Part shown: positions 36,359-48,763 of the stretch, one piece after another
How the letters are laid out: the number at the start of each line of letters is the position of its first letter
Position numbering within the stretch: position 1 is the stretch's first letter
Origin: Isoetes taiwanensis
Taxonomy: Eukaryota; Streptophyta; Lycopodiopsida; Isoetales; Isoetaceae
DNA length: 64,000 nt
NCBI GenBank assembly: GCA_021234155.1
Contig: JAJEKV010000047.1
Coordinates: 10,252,081 to 10,316,080 of the forward strand
Direction: 5' to 3'
Notes under the pieces: model-generated
What the model saw: only the letters and a program-made list of their open reading frames with translations
Databases searched by the model: none
Told to the model about the DNA's origin: nothing
Program-made: the position numbers and the translations under genes

Positions 36359-37250
36359 GAAGAAAGATGGCACCATGAGGATGTGCATTGATTACCGGCA
36401 ACTAAATAAGCATACTATTAAGAATCGGTATGCTTTACCGAGGGCCGATGATCTTATGGATCAATTGCAAGGGGCTAGGTATTTCACGAAGATTGATCTT
36501 CGCTCCGGATATCACCAGATAAGAATAAAAAAGGATGACATCCATAAGTCCGCTTTCCGCACTCGTTATGGGCATTACGAGTTTACAGTCATGTCATTCG
36601 GCCTCACCAATGCTCCGGCAACTTTTATGCGACTGATGAATGATGTCTTCCGCGAATACCTTGACGATTTTGTCATAATATTCTTTGATGATATCCTCAT
36701 ATACAGTAAGACATTAGAGGATCATGAACGGCATCTTCGCTTGGCATTACAGAAATTGCGGCGACACCAATTGTATGCCAAGTTCTCTAAATGTCGTTTT
36801 GCCACCACCAAGGTGGATTATCTGGGTCATATTGTATCTGCAGAAGGAATAGCCACCGACCCAGCTAAAATTGAGGCAGTCAAAGAATGGCCCATTCCAA
36901 CCAATGTGTCTGAGGTTCGCAATTTTCTAGGCTTGGCCGGGTATTACCGTAAGTTTGTCAAGGACTTTGCCAAGCTCGCTGCACCTCTAACTAATCTGAC
37001 CAAACATGACAAGGTTAGAGATTGGATGGCCCATTGGAAAGACAAGGTACAGACTGGCTTCCAAGCCCTAAAGGATGCTTTGACAACAGCTCCTGTGCTT
37101 ACGATGCCAGATCCTCAAAAGGATAAGTGAGTTGCAACAGATGCCAGTAAATTGCTACGGGGGGTGACTTAATGCAGGAAGGTCGGGTTATCGCTTATGA
37201 TTCTCGAAAGATGAACGATACCCCACGCATGACCAAGAACTACTCACCGT
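36335..37250 (+). pseudogene. Chromovirus reverse transcriptase and RNase H
   Basis: Finger and palm motifs [44 protein letters not shown] and the catalytic FFDDILIYS are intact. [21 protein letters not shown] follows. Frame breaks at about 37130 and 37240 split the RNase H (DASK, then LLGRRFQLDTDHHSLQY). Confidence 0.9.
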
Positions 37251-37251
37251 T

Positions 37252-38448
37252 GTGCGTGCCTTGCATATCTGGAGGCATTATTTACTTGGAAGGCGATTCC
37301 AGTTGGACACGGATCATCACAGCCTCCAATACACTTTTACACAACCCCATCTTCATTTGAGGCAAAGACGGTGGATGGAATTCCTGGAGGAATATGACTT
37401 TGAGGTCATTTATAAACCAGGCAAGTATAATGTAGTTGCGGACGCCCTTTCCAGGCATCCATTCGTCACTTGCACGCATTGTAATGCTATCTCCACACTC
37501 TCTAGTGAGTTTGGGAAACAGATCCATCAGACCCTTCCTACAGATCCGGAATTCCAAGAGGTATGGCAAAGTGTATGTAAAGAAGCCAGAACGGATAAGG
37601 AGAGAGAGACCTTCCGCCATTATAAGAAGGAAGTTGGACTCCTTTATTATAAGGACAAGTTATGTGTTCCTGAAACTGGAGTTCGTAAGCTCATCCTCTA
37701 TGATACACATAACAGTCTCACAGCGGGGCATGCGGGATTTATAAAGACATATTTCAAAATCCGCTCCAGCTATTTCTGGCCAGGTATGAAGAGGCATATT
37801 GCCAGGTACATTAAGCAGTGCCAGACCTGTCAACAGACGAAGGCAGAGCAGTTGCGTATTCCAGGGGAATTGCAACCCCTTGATGTCCCCAATGCAAAGT
37901 GGGAAGTTATTACCATGGATTTCATCGTGGGGCTTCTGCGTACATTAAGAGGGTTTGATGCCTTAATAGTAGTGGTCGACAAACTTTCTAAGATGGCACA
38001 TTTCTTACCCTGTCGTACCACCGACACCGCATTGGACACCGCATTGCTCTTTACCAAGGAAGTATTTCGTCTGCATGGGATGCCCCGTACCATTATCTCG
38101 GATCGGGATCCTAAGTTTGTTATTGCGTTCTGGAAAGATTTCTTCAGCACTATTCAGATTAAGCTTGCCATGAGCACAACTTATCACCCGCAGACAGATG
38201 GTCAAACCGAGCGTACCAATCGCATCATTGAGGATATGCTACGTAACTATGTCTGGAACAAGCAGTCTCAATGGGCAGACTACATTTATTTGGTAGAGTT
38301 TGCCTACAACAGTACCAAACAGGAGTCCTCAAGGATGTCTCCCTCCATGATAATTATAGCTATCAATGCCTTACACCGGACACGTGGCATAATCCAGTCT
38401 CCAAGGTGGAGGTTTCCCAGCAATTGCTTGCCGACATGCAGGGCCTAG
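37252..38448 (+). pseudogene. Chromovirus integrase (catalytic part)
   Basis: The HHCC zinc-binding region is complete (HNSLTAGHAG, then CQTCQQTK). The DDE core has D in VITMDFIVGL, D in IISDRDPKF and E in TERTNRIIEDML. The last part changes frame near 38345, and the C-terminus continues in the frame of 38271-39137. Confidence 0.9.
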
Positions 38449-39137
38449 TTGAAGAGGTTCGAGCATATTTGCTAGCTGTACGAGCTCGACAGAAGAGTCT
38501 AGCAGATCGCCACCGTACTCCTCGAGAGTTCCAAATGGATGAGTCCGTTTGGCTAAATATCAACGTGAAGCAAGCCAAACTTAAGATTGGCAACTGTCAG
38601 AAGCTTGCACCTAGATGGGCGGGACCATTTCGGATAACCGAACGGATAGGACCTCAGGCCTACCAGTTGGATCTACCTGCACATTTAAAAATCCATAAAG
38701 TCTTCCACGTAAGTCTTCTCAAGAAGCACCATCCGGACCCAGAAGAGATACTGGACACACCAACACTTCTAGAAATGACTGAGGATCAATTGGAGATTGT
38801 GCCAGAAGCTCTCCTTGATCGTACCTATAAACAAACCCGTCGAACTCAAATTTTGCAATACCTGGTCAAGTGGAAACACTTACCCACGGAGGACGCAACA
38901 TGGGTTCTTAAGGCGGATTTGGATAAGACTTACCCGGACTTTATGAGGCAGTGCCAGAGCCGAACCATCCAAGATGCGGTCATCTCCGACCCATATGGTA
39001 AGCAGAGTCGTCTGTTAGGGCGACAGGGGTCATATGAGTGCAATCCGGCACGGATTCTTATAGGGGTATTGCCATTCCCTACGCCGCGACGACATGCAAG
39101 CCCTAGACATGATAGGACCCATGCATTCATATTTTAA
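38400..39137 (+). pseudogene. Chromovirus integrase C-terminus with chromodomain
   Basis: The GPY/F-type module reads PRWAGPFRITERIGPQAYQL and HKVFHVSLLKKHHP. It is followed by a chromodomain (PEALLDRTYKQTRR, LQYLVKWKHLPTEDATWVL). The chromodomain directs integration to marked chromatin in this clade. Confidence 0.9.
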
Positions 39138-39589
39138 CTTCTTTAAGGGGGTGGTCCCTTCAACCACACTATTTCACTTAATTCCAAGGGGGGTTCACCT
39201 AATGGTCACGTATGGACCAACTGCGTGAACGTTTAGGGTTTTTTTTTGGGGTGAGTCGACCGTCTACTTCCGGCTTTGAACGTGAAGGGAGCAAAGGCAG
39301 GAAGGAGAGATCCGTAGGTGGTCGATTTGGGCCTCTGGTCTGATTTATGATGGTGGTTTCGAGTTTATGACTGAGTACTTGATCTTGCTTATAGCAGCTA
39401 GTCTACAAGGCTTCTGATTTTGTGCAAAACAGAGCTCTATTTGTTCTATTCAGCTTCTGCTCTTTTCTTTTTTGTTGTAATTTCTAATTTTCAAGCTTGT
39501 ATTTTTATCCTTAGTTGTGTTCGTAGTGAAACACAGGGCCGAAAGAGGCCATGGATTTTCGCACTCATGGATTCTTCTTTACAATATCT

Positions 39590-40995
39590 TGCAGTTCTGG
39601 CAGCAGCAGTGGTCTAAAAGGTAAGAATCTGAAGCATTGCCTATTTCAAACTGGAGTTTTGTCCCGCTAAGGGTGTCTTAATTTATTAAATGTTCTACTG
39701 AGGCTATGAGCTTGCTTACAATTTCTGTTGCGTGAGTGCTTGCAGATTGTTTCTTTGCTATGTTCTATAGTTCAGTGGTTTATTTTGATAAGTTTGATAT
39801 GCAGATATAGTGGTGGTGATTGCCATAATAGTCTTGATTTTTCTGTTCTTATTGCAACGCCATGGCACATCAAAGGTGGGGTTTCTGTTTGCCCCAGTGG
39901 CGTCAGTCTGGTTTGTTTCTATTGGCCTTCTTGGAGCATATAATGTTTATCTATATGATTGCACTGTGTTTCGGGCACTCAATCCCCTATACATCTATTA
40001 TTATTTCAAGAAAAATGGTAAGGATGGATGGGTGTCGCCGATGGAATTGTACTCTGCATAAAAGGTACCATAAACCGCAAAGTATGATTTCCTTGGGGCG
40101 GATGAGTTATTTTCAATGGAATTCCGGCCGCGAAGCCACGTTTATGGACTTGGGTCACTTCTCATCAAATCTATTCGGTCAGGTTTCTAATTTTCTCATG
40201 CCTTGCTCTTTTCTATTGTATAGTTCTTGAATACGATGGTAGATCTCTTTCAAAGATGATAAAATTTAAGTTTTACGTAAATACGCATGAAAGCCCCTTA
40301 GATTCTGTGTTTTCTTCTTATGTTGTCTACATGGAGAACTTTTGATGGATGTTTATATCTCAAGTGCAGATTGCCTTCGGAACTCTTGTTTTACCTTCAT
40401 TGGTATTGGCTTATGCTGGTCAAGCTTCCTGCCTGTTGAAACATCCCGAGGATATATCTGATGTGTTTTACAAGTCTATTCCAGGCAATGTCATGTTTGT
40501 ACTTTATAAACTTTGGGTACTAATTTGTTGCATTGCTTTTGAATGATTGTCACACTTTTCAAGGCGTTGAATGATTTTTCAAGGCGGTTTCCTGGAAGGA
40601 TTTATATTCGAGAAGTAAATTGGTTTATTATGATTGCTATTGTTGGCTTAACAGCACTCTTCAGAAATTCAACGGAGCTTGGTAGTGCATATGGTGAGAG
40701 ACCACAGCGGGTCAGATCTTTGGTGTTGGGTGATTTGTCTTTGTCATGTTGCTTACACGACTCCTTTATTTTCTCTATGCAGGCATTGCTGTGGTGACCA
40801 CAATGTTTGTAACGACATGTCTTCTAACCTTTATTATGCTTATGATTTGGCAAATTAACATGGTATTAGCACTGGGATTCTTCTTCCTCTTTGGATCAGT
40901 TGAATTGGTGTATCTCTCATCAGTTTTTTATAAGATTAAGGATGGTGGTTGGGTGTCACTAGCCTTTGCTCCAAGGGGTATTATTGCCACTTAGG
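39590..40995 (+). pseudogene. KUP/HAK/KT-type potassium transporter, partial
   Basis: Central exons of a potassium uptake permease. A short SSGLK-type piece lies at 39597-39621 (donor GTAAGAATC). 39804-40060 encodes FLFLLQRHGTSKVGFLFAP and FRALNPLYIYYYFKKNGKDG. 40125-40185 encodes ATFMDLGHFS. 40370-40500 encodes IAFGTLVLPSLVLAYAGQAS. 40595-40695 encodes GRIYIREVNWFIMIAIVGL. 40784-40995 encodes VVTTMFVTTCLLTF through FGSVELVYLSSVFYKI. It then stops at TAG, far short of the roughly 780 residues of the family, and the first third is missing. Stops and shifts inside exons (near 39615 and 40060) indicate a duplicated, decaying fragment. KUP proteins move K+ with H+ across the plasma membrane. Confidence 0.85.
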
Positions 40996-41793
40996 AAGGG
41001 AAAAATGCATAAGAAACTTCTAGTACTGCAAATTGGCTGAGTGGTGATATGAAGAAAACCATGCAGGGGTGCCAAGTATTGAAGAATTCATGTCTTTCAC
41101 ATGATTTACAGTTTGACTCCAGATTATAAAGCATAGCAAAGTTTCATGACATTCTTTGGCTTATGATAAGATGGGACAGGTACTGAAAGCTGGTTTTAGA
41201 AGTACCAAAGATTCAAAATTCTCCTAAATTGGAATGGTTGCTTGCTGTGAAGGGAAAGGCTACTTAGGTGATGGTAATGTCATGACTGGTTTCCGCACTC
41301 AAATGAAGTATGGCAAAACAGAATGATTGGTTAAAACGGTGTCTCTACCTTATTAGTGCCAAAACAAAAAGAAAAGGAAGCGCCCAGAATATGCTTATTG
41401 TAATTTTAAGGAGAGACTAGGGACAGAAGGTTGGTAGAATGTTCAGCTTTCTTTTCTGTTCTTATTTTCCTAGGGGGCACCATTTGGTCTGAATATTCAT
41501 TCATTTGTCTTTACTTACATTCATGCATGACACATATTTATATTGCCTATCGATTGTTTGTTTGCATGTAACATTTTTAGAACTGTGGCGGTAGAGCAAA
41601 AGCAATTTGGCACTTGAGACTCGAAACTTGCAAATTGAAGGATAATAGAAATGTTTCTGGGCATTCCATAGTTTGTTTGTTGTAATGCAGCTTGTTCCGC
41701 GGTCTTTAAAATTCGGTTTTGCTGGTCCAAAGTTTCTCGGGTTCAATCCCCAGTCTCCATTCAATTCCTATTTGTGTGTCTTCTTGTTTGCAG
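40996..41793. other. No gene recognised
   Basis: It lies between the KUP fragment and a cysteine-rich exon, and holds nothing I can assign. Confidence 0.5.
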
Positions 41794-42052
41794 TTCATTC
41801 CAGGTATCAACATTCAATATATTGCTAATATACGAAGGGCAGGCATTTGTGGAAATGGCATGTGTGAGATAGGTGAACGGTGCAACGTTAATGGTAAAAG
41901 CGACTCTTTTGATGGATATTCTTGTTGTTTAGAAGATTGCCCTTATGTTTTGTCAGCCTGCCCAATACCACTCGTTGGTCCTAGAGCTATGGAACCTTGT
42001 TATGGAAATGGAGCTTGTTTGGTTGTGAGTGGAAAATGTCATTGCTACAAAG
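41794..42052 (+). CDS. Cysteine-rich EGF-like exon, gene unknown
   Basis: A 259-nt open stretch with a good acceptor (TTCTTGTTTGCAG) and donor (AAAG/GTATAG). It encodes ICGNGMCEIGERC, then SCCLEDCPYVLSACP, then CYGNGACLVVSGKCHCYKG. The second part has EGF-like C-x3-GxC spacing. The total of 12 cysteines indicates an extracellular or lumenal disulfide-rich protein. Neighbouring exons were not found, so it may be a captured or relic exon. Confidence 0.6.
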
Positions 42053-43030
42053 GTATAGTATGTGTCACCTTATTTAATACAAACCAACTAGTTGAATCAC
42101 ATAGGATCCCATGTTTATGTTTAACTATACGTTCGTGTATATGCATAAGAGCTATTTTTTGCCACTAAAGATATTGTTAGATCCTCATGGACGCTGCCAA
42201 TGTGGCATGACGTTAAAATACTATCTATCTATCTATCTATTAAGAAGATAACCACCAAAGTAAAATTGGGCACTGCAAATTTAGGCATATGAATAGAACC
42301 TACTGAATTTGGCATGAATATTGGCCTTAGGCAGTGGCAATAAAATTGGATAAAAATTAGCAAAAGTAAATGACAATTTGTTCAGAATTATATGATCGGC
42401 CACTCATGTAACGAGTTTTAATATCTAACCACTAGCGTCTTTTTAGAAATAACCCTTGAGGCCAGCGGAGGTTGGACTTCAACTGGTTCATATCATGGTG
42501 AAAATCGTGATGTAAACAATAACAAGAATAAACCATCTCCCACAAAGTTGCTGGCATGACAAAAGGTACAAAGTCGGAAAGGGATTATATAATTTGGCAC
42601 AATCAATCGTAAATCTACGGATAGGGTCTATATTGTATGTTAGTTCGAAAAACCGTATGGTATGGGTTTTTCTACTCCAAAAAGCCGTATACAGGGGTTT
42701 TTCTATGACCCCTCGAACGCAGATGCCATCTGTCCATATATAGAGGTGCACCCCCCGGGCTTAATTCGTAGACACTAATGCATGTACTTCTGCAGGCCAG
42801 TAGAGCGTACTCATAAGCTGCAGAACAATGGAGGCCTCACGTTCTAGGCCAACTTGTGTTTTGAATTTGAGTGTTTTTGAACTGTGTTTTCAGCATAATT
42901 TCGTACTCTTTTGTGAGACGGGACTTCTTGTCCTACTGTTCCGTGTGTAAACCTTTCCAATTTCAATAAATTAAAGTATTTCTGCTCTAACTTGCTCTCC
43001 ACTAACTCTAATGCTGAGGACAGCATTAAT

Positions 43031-43462
<432 letters not shown>

Positions 43463-43729
43463 TATTTTTACGTCATGCCACATTGGCAGCATCCATGAGG
43501 ACATCAGCCAGCAGCCTAAGCTTGTTTTGCCAACCCCTACCTACCAGTTTCAAGAGATGGGTGCCTACCATGACCATGGTTCCAGCCAGGACACTGGTTA
43601 GTCAGTAGATAGATTTCTTTCCTGCTGACACTTCTCTGAGTAGATGGAATGGTCTGAATACATGAATGGTAATTACATTAGTTATTTCTTCGCTTCTCCC
43701 GTATTGGGAATTTGGGGGAGGGGGGGGGG

Positions 43730-44257
43730 TAGAGACCTAAAGACTTCCTAGGAATTAGAGATGTCTCTAGCTAGATCCCTTAATACCCAATAATTGCGGC
43801 CTATGCACAAGAGCCTACCTGGCTGTGGATGCTATGATGTGGTTCCGCACCAGACAACGAGTATGAAGGTGAATCGGGGGTGGGGTCCTGCCTAGCGTGG
43901 CTACAGGACTCCTACAGTGTGCTGAGGGCCCGGTATGGGTCTGACACTCTCTGGGCCGGAGGGCGTGAGTCATAGATGGCCGTCCTGGGCTCGAACGGGT
44001 TGGTGAGCTGACCTTTAGATTTAGGAGAGTAAGTCGGGTACGGATGCGGGGGTCACTGAGGGGGCACGTGTTCTCTAGCACACTCAGGGATCCGTCATAC
44101 TCGGGGAGGAGATGCCTCTCTGACCTGCCTCATCGGACCGGGGAGATGTAACCCAGAGTAGTCCCGAAGGGTGATTCCTTGGGATTGCGTCTCCGGAGGG
44201 CTACAAGCACGTCATAGCATGATTCAGCCTATCTGCAAAGTGTGCACAGGAGGGGCG
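43730..44257 (+). repeat. LTR copy B, left part (3' or solo LTR), split by an insertion
   Basis: Homologous to LTR copy A read in reverse. It is preceded by a G-rich polypurine run (TTGGGGGAGGGGGGGGGG, 43712-43729), so it is oriented plus. It continues at 55523 after the 11.3-kb nested element. Confidence 0.7.
44253..44257. repeat. Target-site duplication GGGCG (left)
   Basis: It matches 55518-55522. LTR copy A has the uninterrupted site (reverse of CATCCGCCCCTCCTG near 31680). Confidence 0.85.
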
Positions 44258-44848
44258 TATTTGGGGTCTGGGTTCGGGAACTCCTGCAAGACAGCCCTCT
44301 GTGAGGACCCGTGGATCTAACAGGAGAATCCGGGGACTATGTCACGCGGGATTTGCAAGAAAAACAAAGAAAAGGGGAAGAAAACAAGAGAACAATGAGA
44401 CAACAATGATAAGCTTCCTTGATATCAATGATGATGGTACATGAGCTCTCGCAACCGAGAGAAACTGAAGTGAGACAAGACTCAAAACTCATCTAAAAAA
44501 CTCATGTGCTAGCTCTACTCATATATATAGTACAATGGCCTTTGGCCCAATATAGACACTCTGACTGATCTCGGTGCCGACTCCTGGAAGGAGGCCTGAT
44601 TTGGAGGAATGCTGGCGGTGCCTCTTGAAGTGCCTGGAATCACGCTGACGCTGACGCGGGCGGTGACGGGCTATCACTTGTCTGAGCGCCGCCTCTTGGT
44701 AGCGGACCCAGGCTTTGACTGCGTGGTCTGCTGCTTGGTCTTCTGCTGGGCCTTTGACGACTGACCCGTGCCTGACTGTGGATCCTTGGACCTGACCTGG
44801 TCCATTGTATGCATGAATAGTCCTGTACCAGGAGGCACAGGACTAACA
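44258..44848 (-). repeat. 3' LTR of the Tat-like element
   Basis: 591 bp, plus-strand ends TATTTGGGGTC...GACTAACA. The first dinucleotide TA replaces TG of the other LTR. The LTRs differ by many small indels, so the insertion is not recent. Confidence 0.9.
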
Positions 44849-44879
44849 CTCCCCCCCACCAAACGACACTCAATCTGAA

Positions 44880-47829
44880 GAAAAGGAGGAAGTGTTTCTG
44901 AGGGCGGGAAACCAGCAGTCTGAAAGTGATCCTCACGGAATGAGGACGGGCACCATTATGGTAAGTGCCAATGAGATCCTGACGTATTTGAAGAGCAGCA
45001 GGAGTGTTGAACCCCAGGGCAGGATCGGCATCAAGGAGGAAATGAGAGCGCACCATGTCTTCAAGGGCAGCATGGGCTTCAGAAGAAACAAACTGGCACT
45101 CCATGAGTAGGCAGGTCTGGAGACCGAAGGCACTGACGCTTGCATTCGGGTTGCAGTAAAAGATGGGACGCTGCCGATTTAAGGAGCTGACCAGGATGCA
45201 TTTGAGAGCAGCACAGAAACCAGCCTGACGGTGTACTGAAGGGTCTGGTGAGGTGGCAGCATTCTGCAAGAAGGTGTCGAGGCCATGAATAGCATCAGCG
45301 GGTCGTTGCCAACCACGCTCATTGGCAATATAGATCCAAGTTTCGGTAGTGTCCAAGGTGGCATTATCCTCCCAATCTGAGCGTCTGACAAATCGGGGAT
45401 CCCACCGGAGATCCGTCGAGATCTGAGGCGGAGTCGATCCAGCGTGGCCATCCATGACCTTGGTCCAAAAGGGGAGACGCCAATCAGAGGTGAGGAACCG
45501 AGGGCGTGGAGGGACACCCAGGGAAGCATATGGAGAGGGGGCCATGCCCGTGGGCTTGGGCTGCTGAGCCTGCTCCCTGAAGTCACGGACAAGGTCGGGA
45601 TCAAGAGCTTTGCAACCAATGGTCCCAAGCAGACGCAGGGAGCTGAGAGTAGACAGGAGGGCTATCCCAACCCGTGGGAACTGTCTTGCTATCCAGAAGA
45701 GCACGCAGTTGATTGTAACCTGCCAAGTGCTGCATATAAACTTGGGCAAAGGGAAGATCCTCAGGATGTCCAAGATTCTTCCTTATTTGCTGCAGCGCTT
45801 CAGCTTGCCATAGAGGTAAATGATGAGCAAGCTCAGGCATGTACTCTTGATGAAGAGCGTGTGTCCGATCATGATCAGACAAATAGGGGTTGCTATCCAA
45901 AAGCAACCATTGAACTGTTGAGTCACCCTGAAAGTTCTGATGTGGCCCATCACGAAATTTATCCTGTGTATCAGCCAGATAGAAATCATGGAAAATGTAC
46001 GCCATCGGCTGAACAACGCGGAAGGTGATCATATCCGGATCTGCACAGTGAATGAGGTCAAAGACTAAAAGGGCACAGAGTAAACCTTTGTCTTCAATAT
46101 CCGAAGAAAATCCTCAGTGCGCAGGTGGACATCAACTGGACCATCAGCCGCATACCACTTCAGAAGAAAGGGGCAACCACATACTCGAGATAACTTGAAG
46201 GAATAGGGAAGTCAACAGATATGTTGAGGGCAATGGTAACGTAGCCTTCTTGTTTCGTCTGGGCCTCATCAGCAAACTGAATAGCTTGCTGTAGCTGTTG
46301 TTCAAGGTCACGGATCCGGTTCTCCTTTTCTAACAGAAGGCGTGACTGATCACGGACCCGTTTCTGAGAAGGCGTGGCATGTGAAGAAGATTGCCCAGGA
46401 ATGTTGAGGCGAAGCGTGGCAATCTCGGCGTCATCAATAATTTTCTGTTTCTGAGCCTCCGTAAGCTGATCTTGGAGAGGCGTGAGTTGAGACGTCAGCG
46501 TGGAAAGCTGAGCTTCTTAAGAGGCAATTTGAGCGTCACGCGCCGTAAGGTCTTGGGCTTGAGTGTTGTAATGCCGAGAGAGCTCTGTATACAGCGTGTC
46601 CAGCTTGGCAATGTCCTTATCCTTGTCGACCAAGAGAGTCTCCCTTGCCTTGACCTGCTCCAACAATTCCTGAATTGTGGTTTGCAATTGAGCCTGCTGA
46701 TCAGCAAGCAGATTACGCTGATCTTGGGCAGCCTTTAGATCCTCACGGGCCTGTAAAAGAGCCTCGTGTTTGGCTTGAAGCTGGGTCTCCAGAGTTTGAA
46801 CTTGCGTGGTAGCAGCGTGAAGGTCTCGGTGAACCGCGTCTGAGGCCTCCAGGGACGCTTGAACCCCATTCATGAGAGCATCCTGAGATTCTTGTAACTT
46901 TAGAGCAGCAGCTTGAACATCCTGCTGGTATTGATACAGAAGTTGGCGAGGATGTGGAGGCAGAGGGGCCTGTTGTTGCCGTGTTTGTGACGTTTGTGAG
47001 ACATGATGAGAACTGGAGGGCCTCGTTTCTGTAGAGGAAGAGGAGACCGTGACATGCGTGGTGTTATGCTGGACATGACCAGAAGAAGAAGGGCGTGAAG
47101 TGCCAACTGGTTGATTTTGAGGAAGGGAATGAAAGGACTGCTGAGTGAAAGTATGAGAGACAGAAGGTGATGGAGGAAGGTAACGACGGATGATGGCTTG
47201 AAGATGGCCACCCACTGAAACTTCAGTGACAGAAGAGGGGGTAGCCCGAATACGGTCTACTTCTTGAAGAAGGCGGTAGAACAACAGCTAGGGCCAATCC
47301 ACGTGGTGGTTGGAGCGGATTGCTGTGATCACCAGATTATAGAACGGCTTATTGATATGGGTGTTCTTGATAGAATACCCAAGGAACTTTCGCCACAAAA
47401 ACTTAACAAAAGTGTCATGGGACTTGGCAATATTGGTCAGGCGATGCATGTTTGCTTGATAAGCAGGAGCGCCGAACTCAGTGACATCTATATCCTGTAA
47501 GGCAGCCCAAGATAAACAAGGTGTTTGCAAAGGAATACGGAATACCTCAGAAATCAGGGGCTGGGTAAGCAAAATGGTGGTGCCATCGACCACAGTAGCG
47601 TATCCATTCAGGCTGTTGACGATGTGAGCGATGAACTACTTCAATTGTGCTGGATTTGGGGCCGGGAGGTCCATTTGCGAGAATTCATGAACTTCTGGCG
47701 TTCCGCGACTTCACGATTTGGGCCAACGAGGGCTTCACGAAAGGTGGGATTCAAAAAAGATACAGACTCGAAAAGAGCCGGATCCCGTGGAGCAGTAGCT
47801 TGAAGGGTAGGAATTTTGGGTGCAGCCAT
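44880..47829 (-). pseudogene. Long extra ORF after pol: transposon-protein-like domain, coiled coil, unknown C-terminus
   Basis: The frame starts at MAAPKIPTLQ (47829). About 47770-47290 (PTFREALVGPNREVAERQKF; LISEVFRIP; FVKFLWRKFLGYSI; NKPFYNLVITAI) resembles the 'putative plant transposon protein' domain found in plant retroelement polyproteins. About 46960-46517 is a long coiled coil (QDQRNLLADQQAQLQTTIQE). 46032-44900 continues in two frames (WQAEALQQIRKNLGHPEDLP; SDWEDNATLDTTETWIYIAN; GFCAALKCILVSSLNRQRP). About 1,000 codons in all, with frame changes near 47640, 47290, 46510 and 45600. The function is unknown; such proteins may help capsid assembly or RNA handling. Confidence 0.55.
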
Positions 47830-48320
47830 GGCGAAGAGCTTCGGAAAAGAACGGTGATGCAAAGGTGGAGAGCGGAGAACAGAAGACGAAGGCGCAGATA
47901 GACGAAAAGGTTTTAGGGCGCGCAAGTGGAGGCGAAGGGGCATGATGAGGGCGAACTTGCAACCGTGGATGATGCCAGGTGGCGACAGATGCGAAAGAGG
48001 CGATTGAAAGGCAAAAATTTGGCTAAGTCCCCAAACGGTAAAGGGAGAAACAATGAACGGTGGAGATGAGACGTAAGAGAATGATCGGATGTGACAGCTG
48101 GCGAAAGGACGCACATTAATGTTCGACGGGCGTGAAAAGAAGGAATGTCATTTAATGCTGGCAACTCGAAGTGAGATATCATTAAAACGAAGGTGTCAGA
48201 AGGTACCATGGCTAGATATGCGGCGGGAGAAAAGATTCCCCATTTAGTAACAGCCTTGCATTGCAAACACGTTGGCGAAATTGCTGATTCGTCCATGTCG
48301 ACAGGGAGGTCCTCGGTTGG

Positions 48321-48328
48321 CTATATAA
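48321..48328 (+). promoter_or_regulatory. TATA box of the antisense small ORF
   Basis: CTATATAAG lies 38 bp before the ATG at 48359, in plus orientation and opposite to the element's genes. Confidence 0.55.
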
Positions 48329-48358
48329 GACGAACAGTGGTGGAAGTGGAGACACCCG

Positions 48359-48625
48359 ATGGCGCTCAGTATGGCTGCTGCTGGACTGCATGACAAATGC
48401 ACTATGCCGTCGAACTGCCTGGAGTGGATTACTTGCAAGATGGACTGCCTTGACCTCTGGCGGTGCCACAACCGTGGCATTGCCATGGACGGGTGGTGTG
48501 CCGGGATGGCTGAGCATCGCGACCCCCTTACCAACGGGATGGAGGTGGTGATTCACCTGCGCTGGGATCCGGAGCAGAATTACTACCACATCCTGCGTAT
48601 CACCTCTGCTCCCAACCCGGAGTAG
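48359..48625 (+). CDS. Small antisense ORF inside the Tat-like element, cysteine-rich
   Basis: 88 codons on the strand opposite to gag-pol, between the end of integrase and the long extra ORF. It has a TATA box 38 bp upstream and AATAAA 77 bp after the stop, a complete mini-gene layout. The product has seven cysteines (KCTMPSNCLEW, CKMDCLDLWRC) and ends with EVVIHLRWDPEQNYYHILRI. No known family. Some Tat-lineage elements (Grande) are described with a reverse-oriented ORF in this zone. It could also be a chance frame. Confidence 0.5.
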   Translation: MALSMAAAGLHDKCTMPSNCLEWITCKMDCLDLWRCHNRGIAMDGWCAGMAEHRDPLTNGMEVVIHLRWDPEQNYYHILRITSAPNPE

Positions 48626-48701
48626 AGGAGTTTTTCTCCTTAGGACTTAGTGGATAGGGCTCTGAGCCCGTTTTTGTAAATAGGGCACTGCCCATAGCGG
48701 A

Positions 48702-48707
48702 AATAAA
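48702..48707 (+). terminator. AATAAA polyadenylation signal for the antisense ORF
   Basis: A canonical hexamer 77 bp downstream of the stop codon, in the same orientation. Confidence 0.45.
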
Positions 48708-48763
48708 TGGGCTGCTTACATTTTGTAAAAACTTCCACCTATATAATATAAATATGCCGCCAG

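Larger units (their letters stand above)
32246..39175 (+). mobile_element. Ty3/gypsy chromovirus, decayed, LTRs not identified
   Basis: Plus-strand gag, zinc knuckle, protease, RT, RNase H, integrase and C-terminal chromodomain appear in order. Several frame changes and an in-frame TAG (35505) make it inactive. A polypurine-like run (TTTAAGGGGG, about 39140-39155) follows the last codon. No LTR pair could be matched around it; its left edge abuts the end of LTR copy A, which reads the other way. Confidence 0.88.

Noticed and set aside
41735-41760. tRNA gene (GGGTTCAATCCC resembles a B box)
   Set aside because: No matching acceptor stem, D arm or anticodon arm could be folded around it. It may be a SINE trace.
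45444-46028. 194-codon plus-strand ORF
   Set aside because: It lies opposite the extra ORF of the Tat-like element and has no features of its own; a shadow frame.
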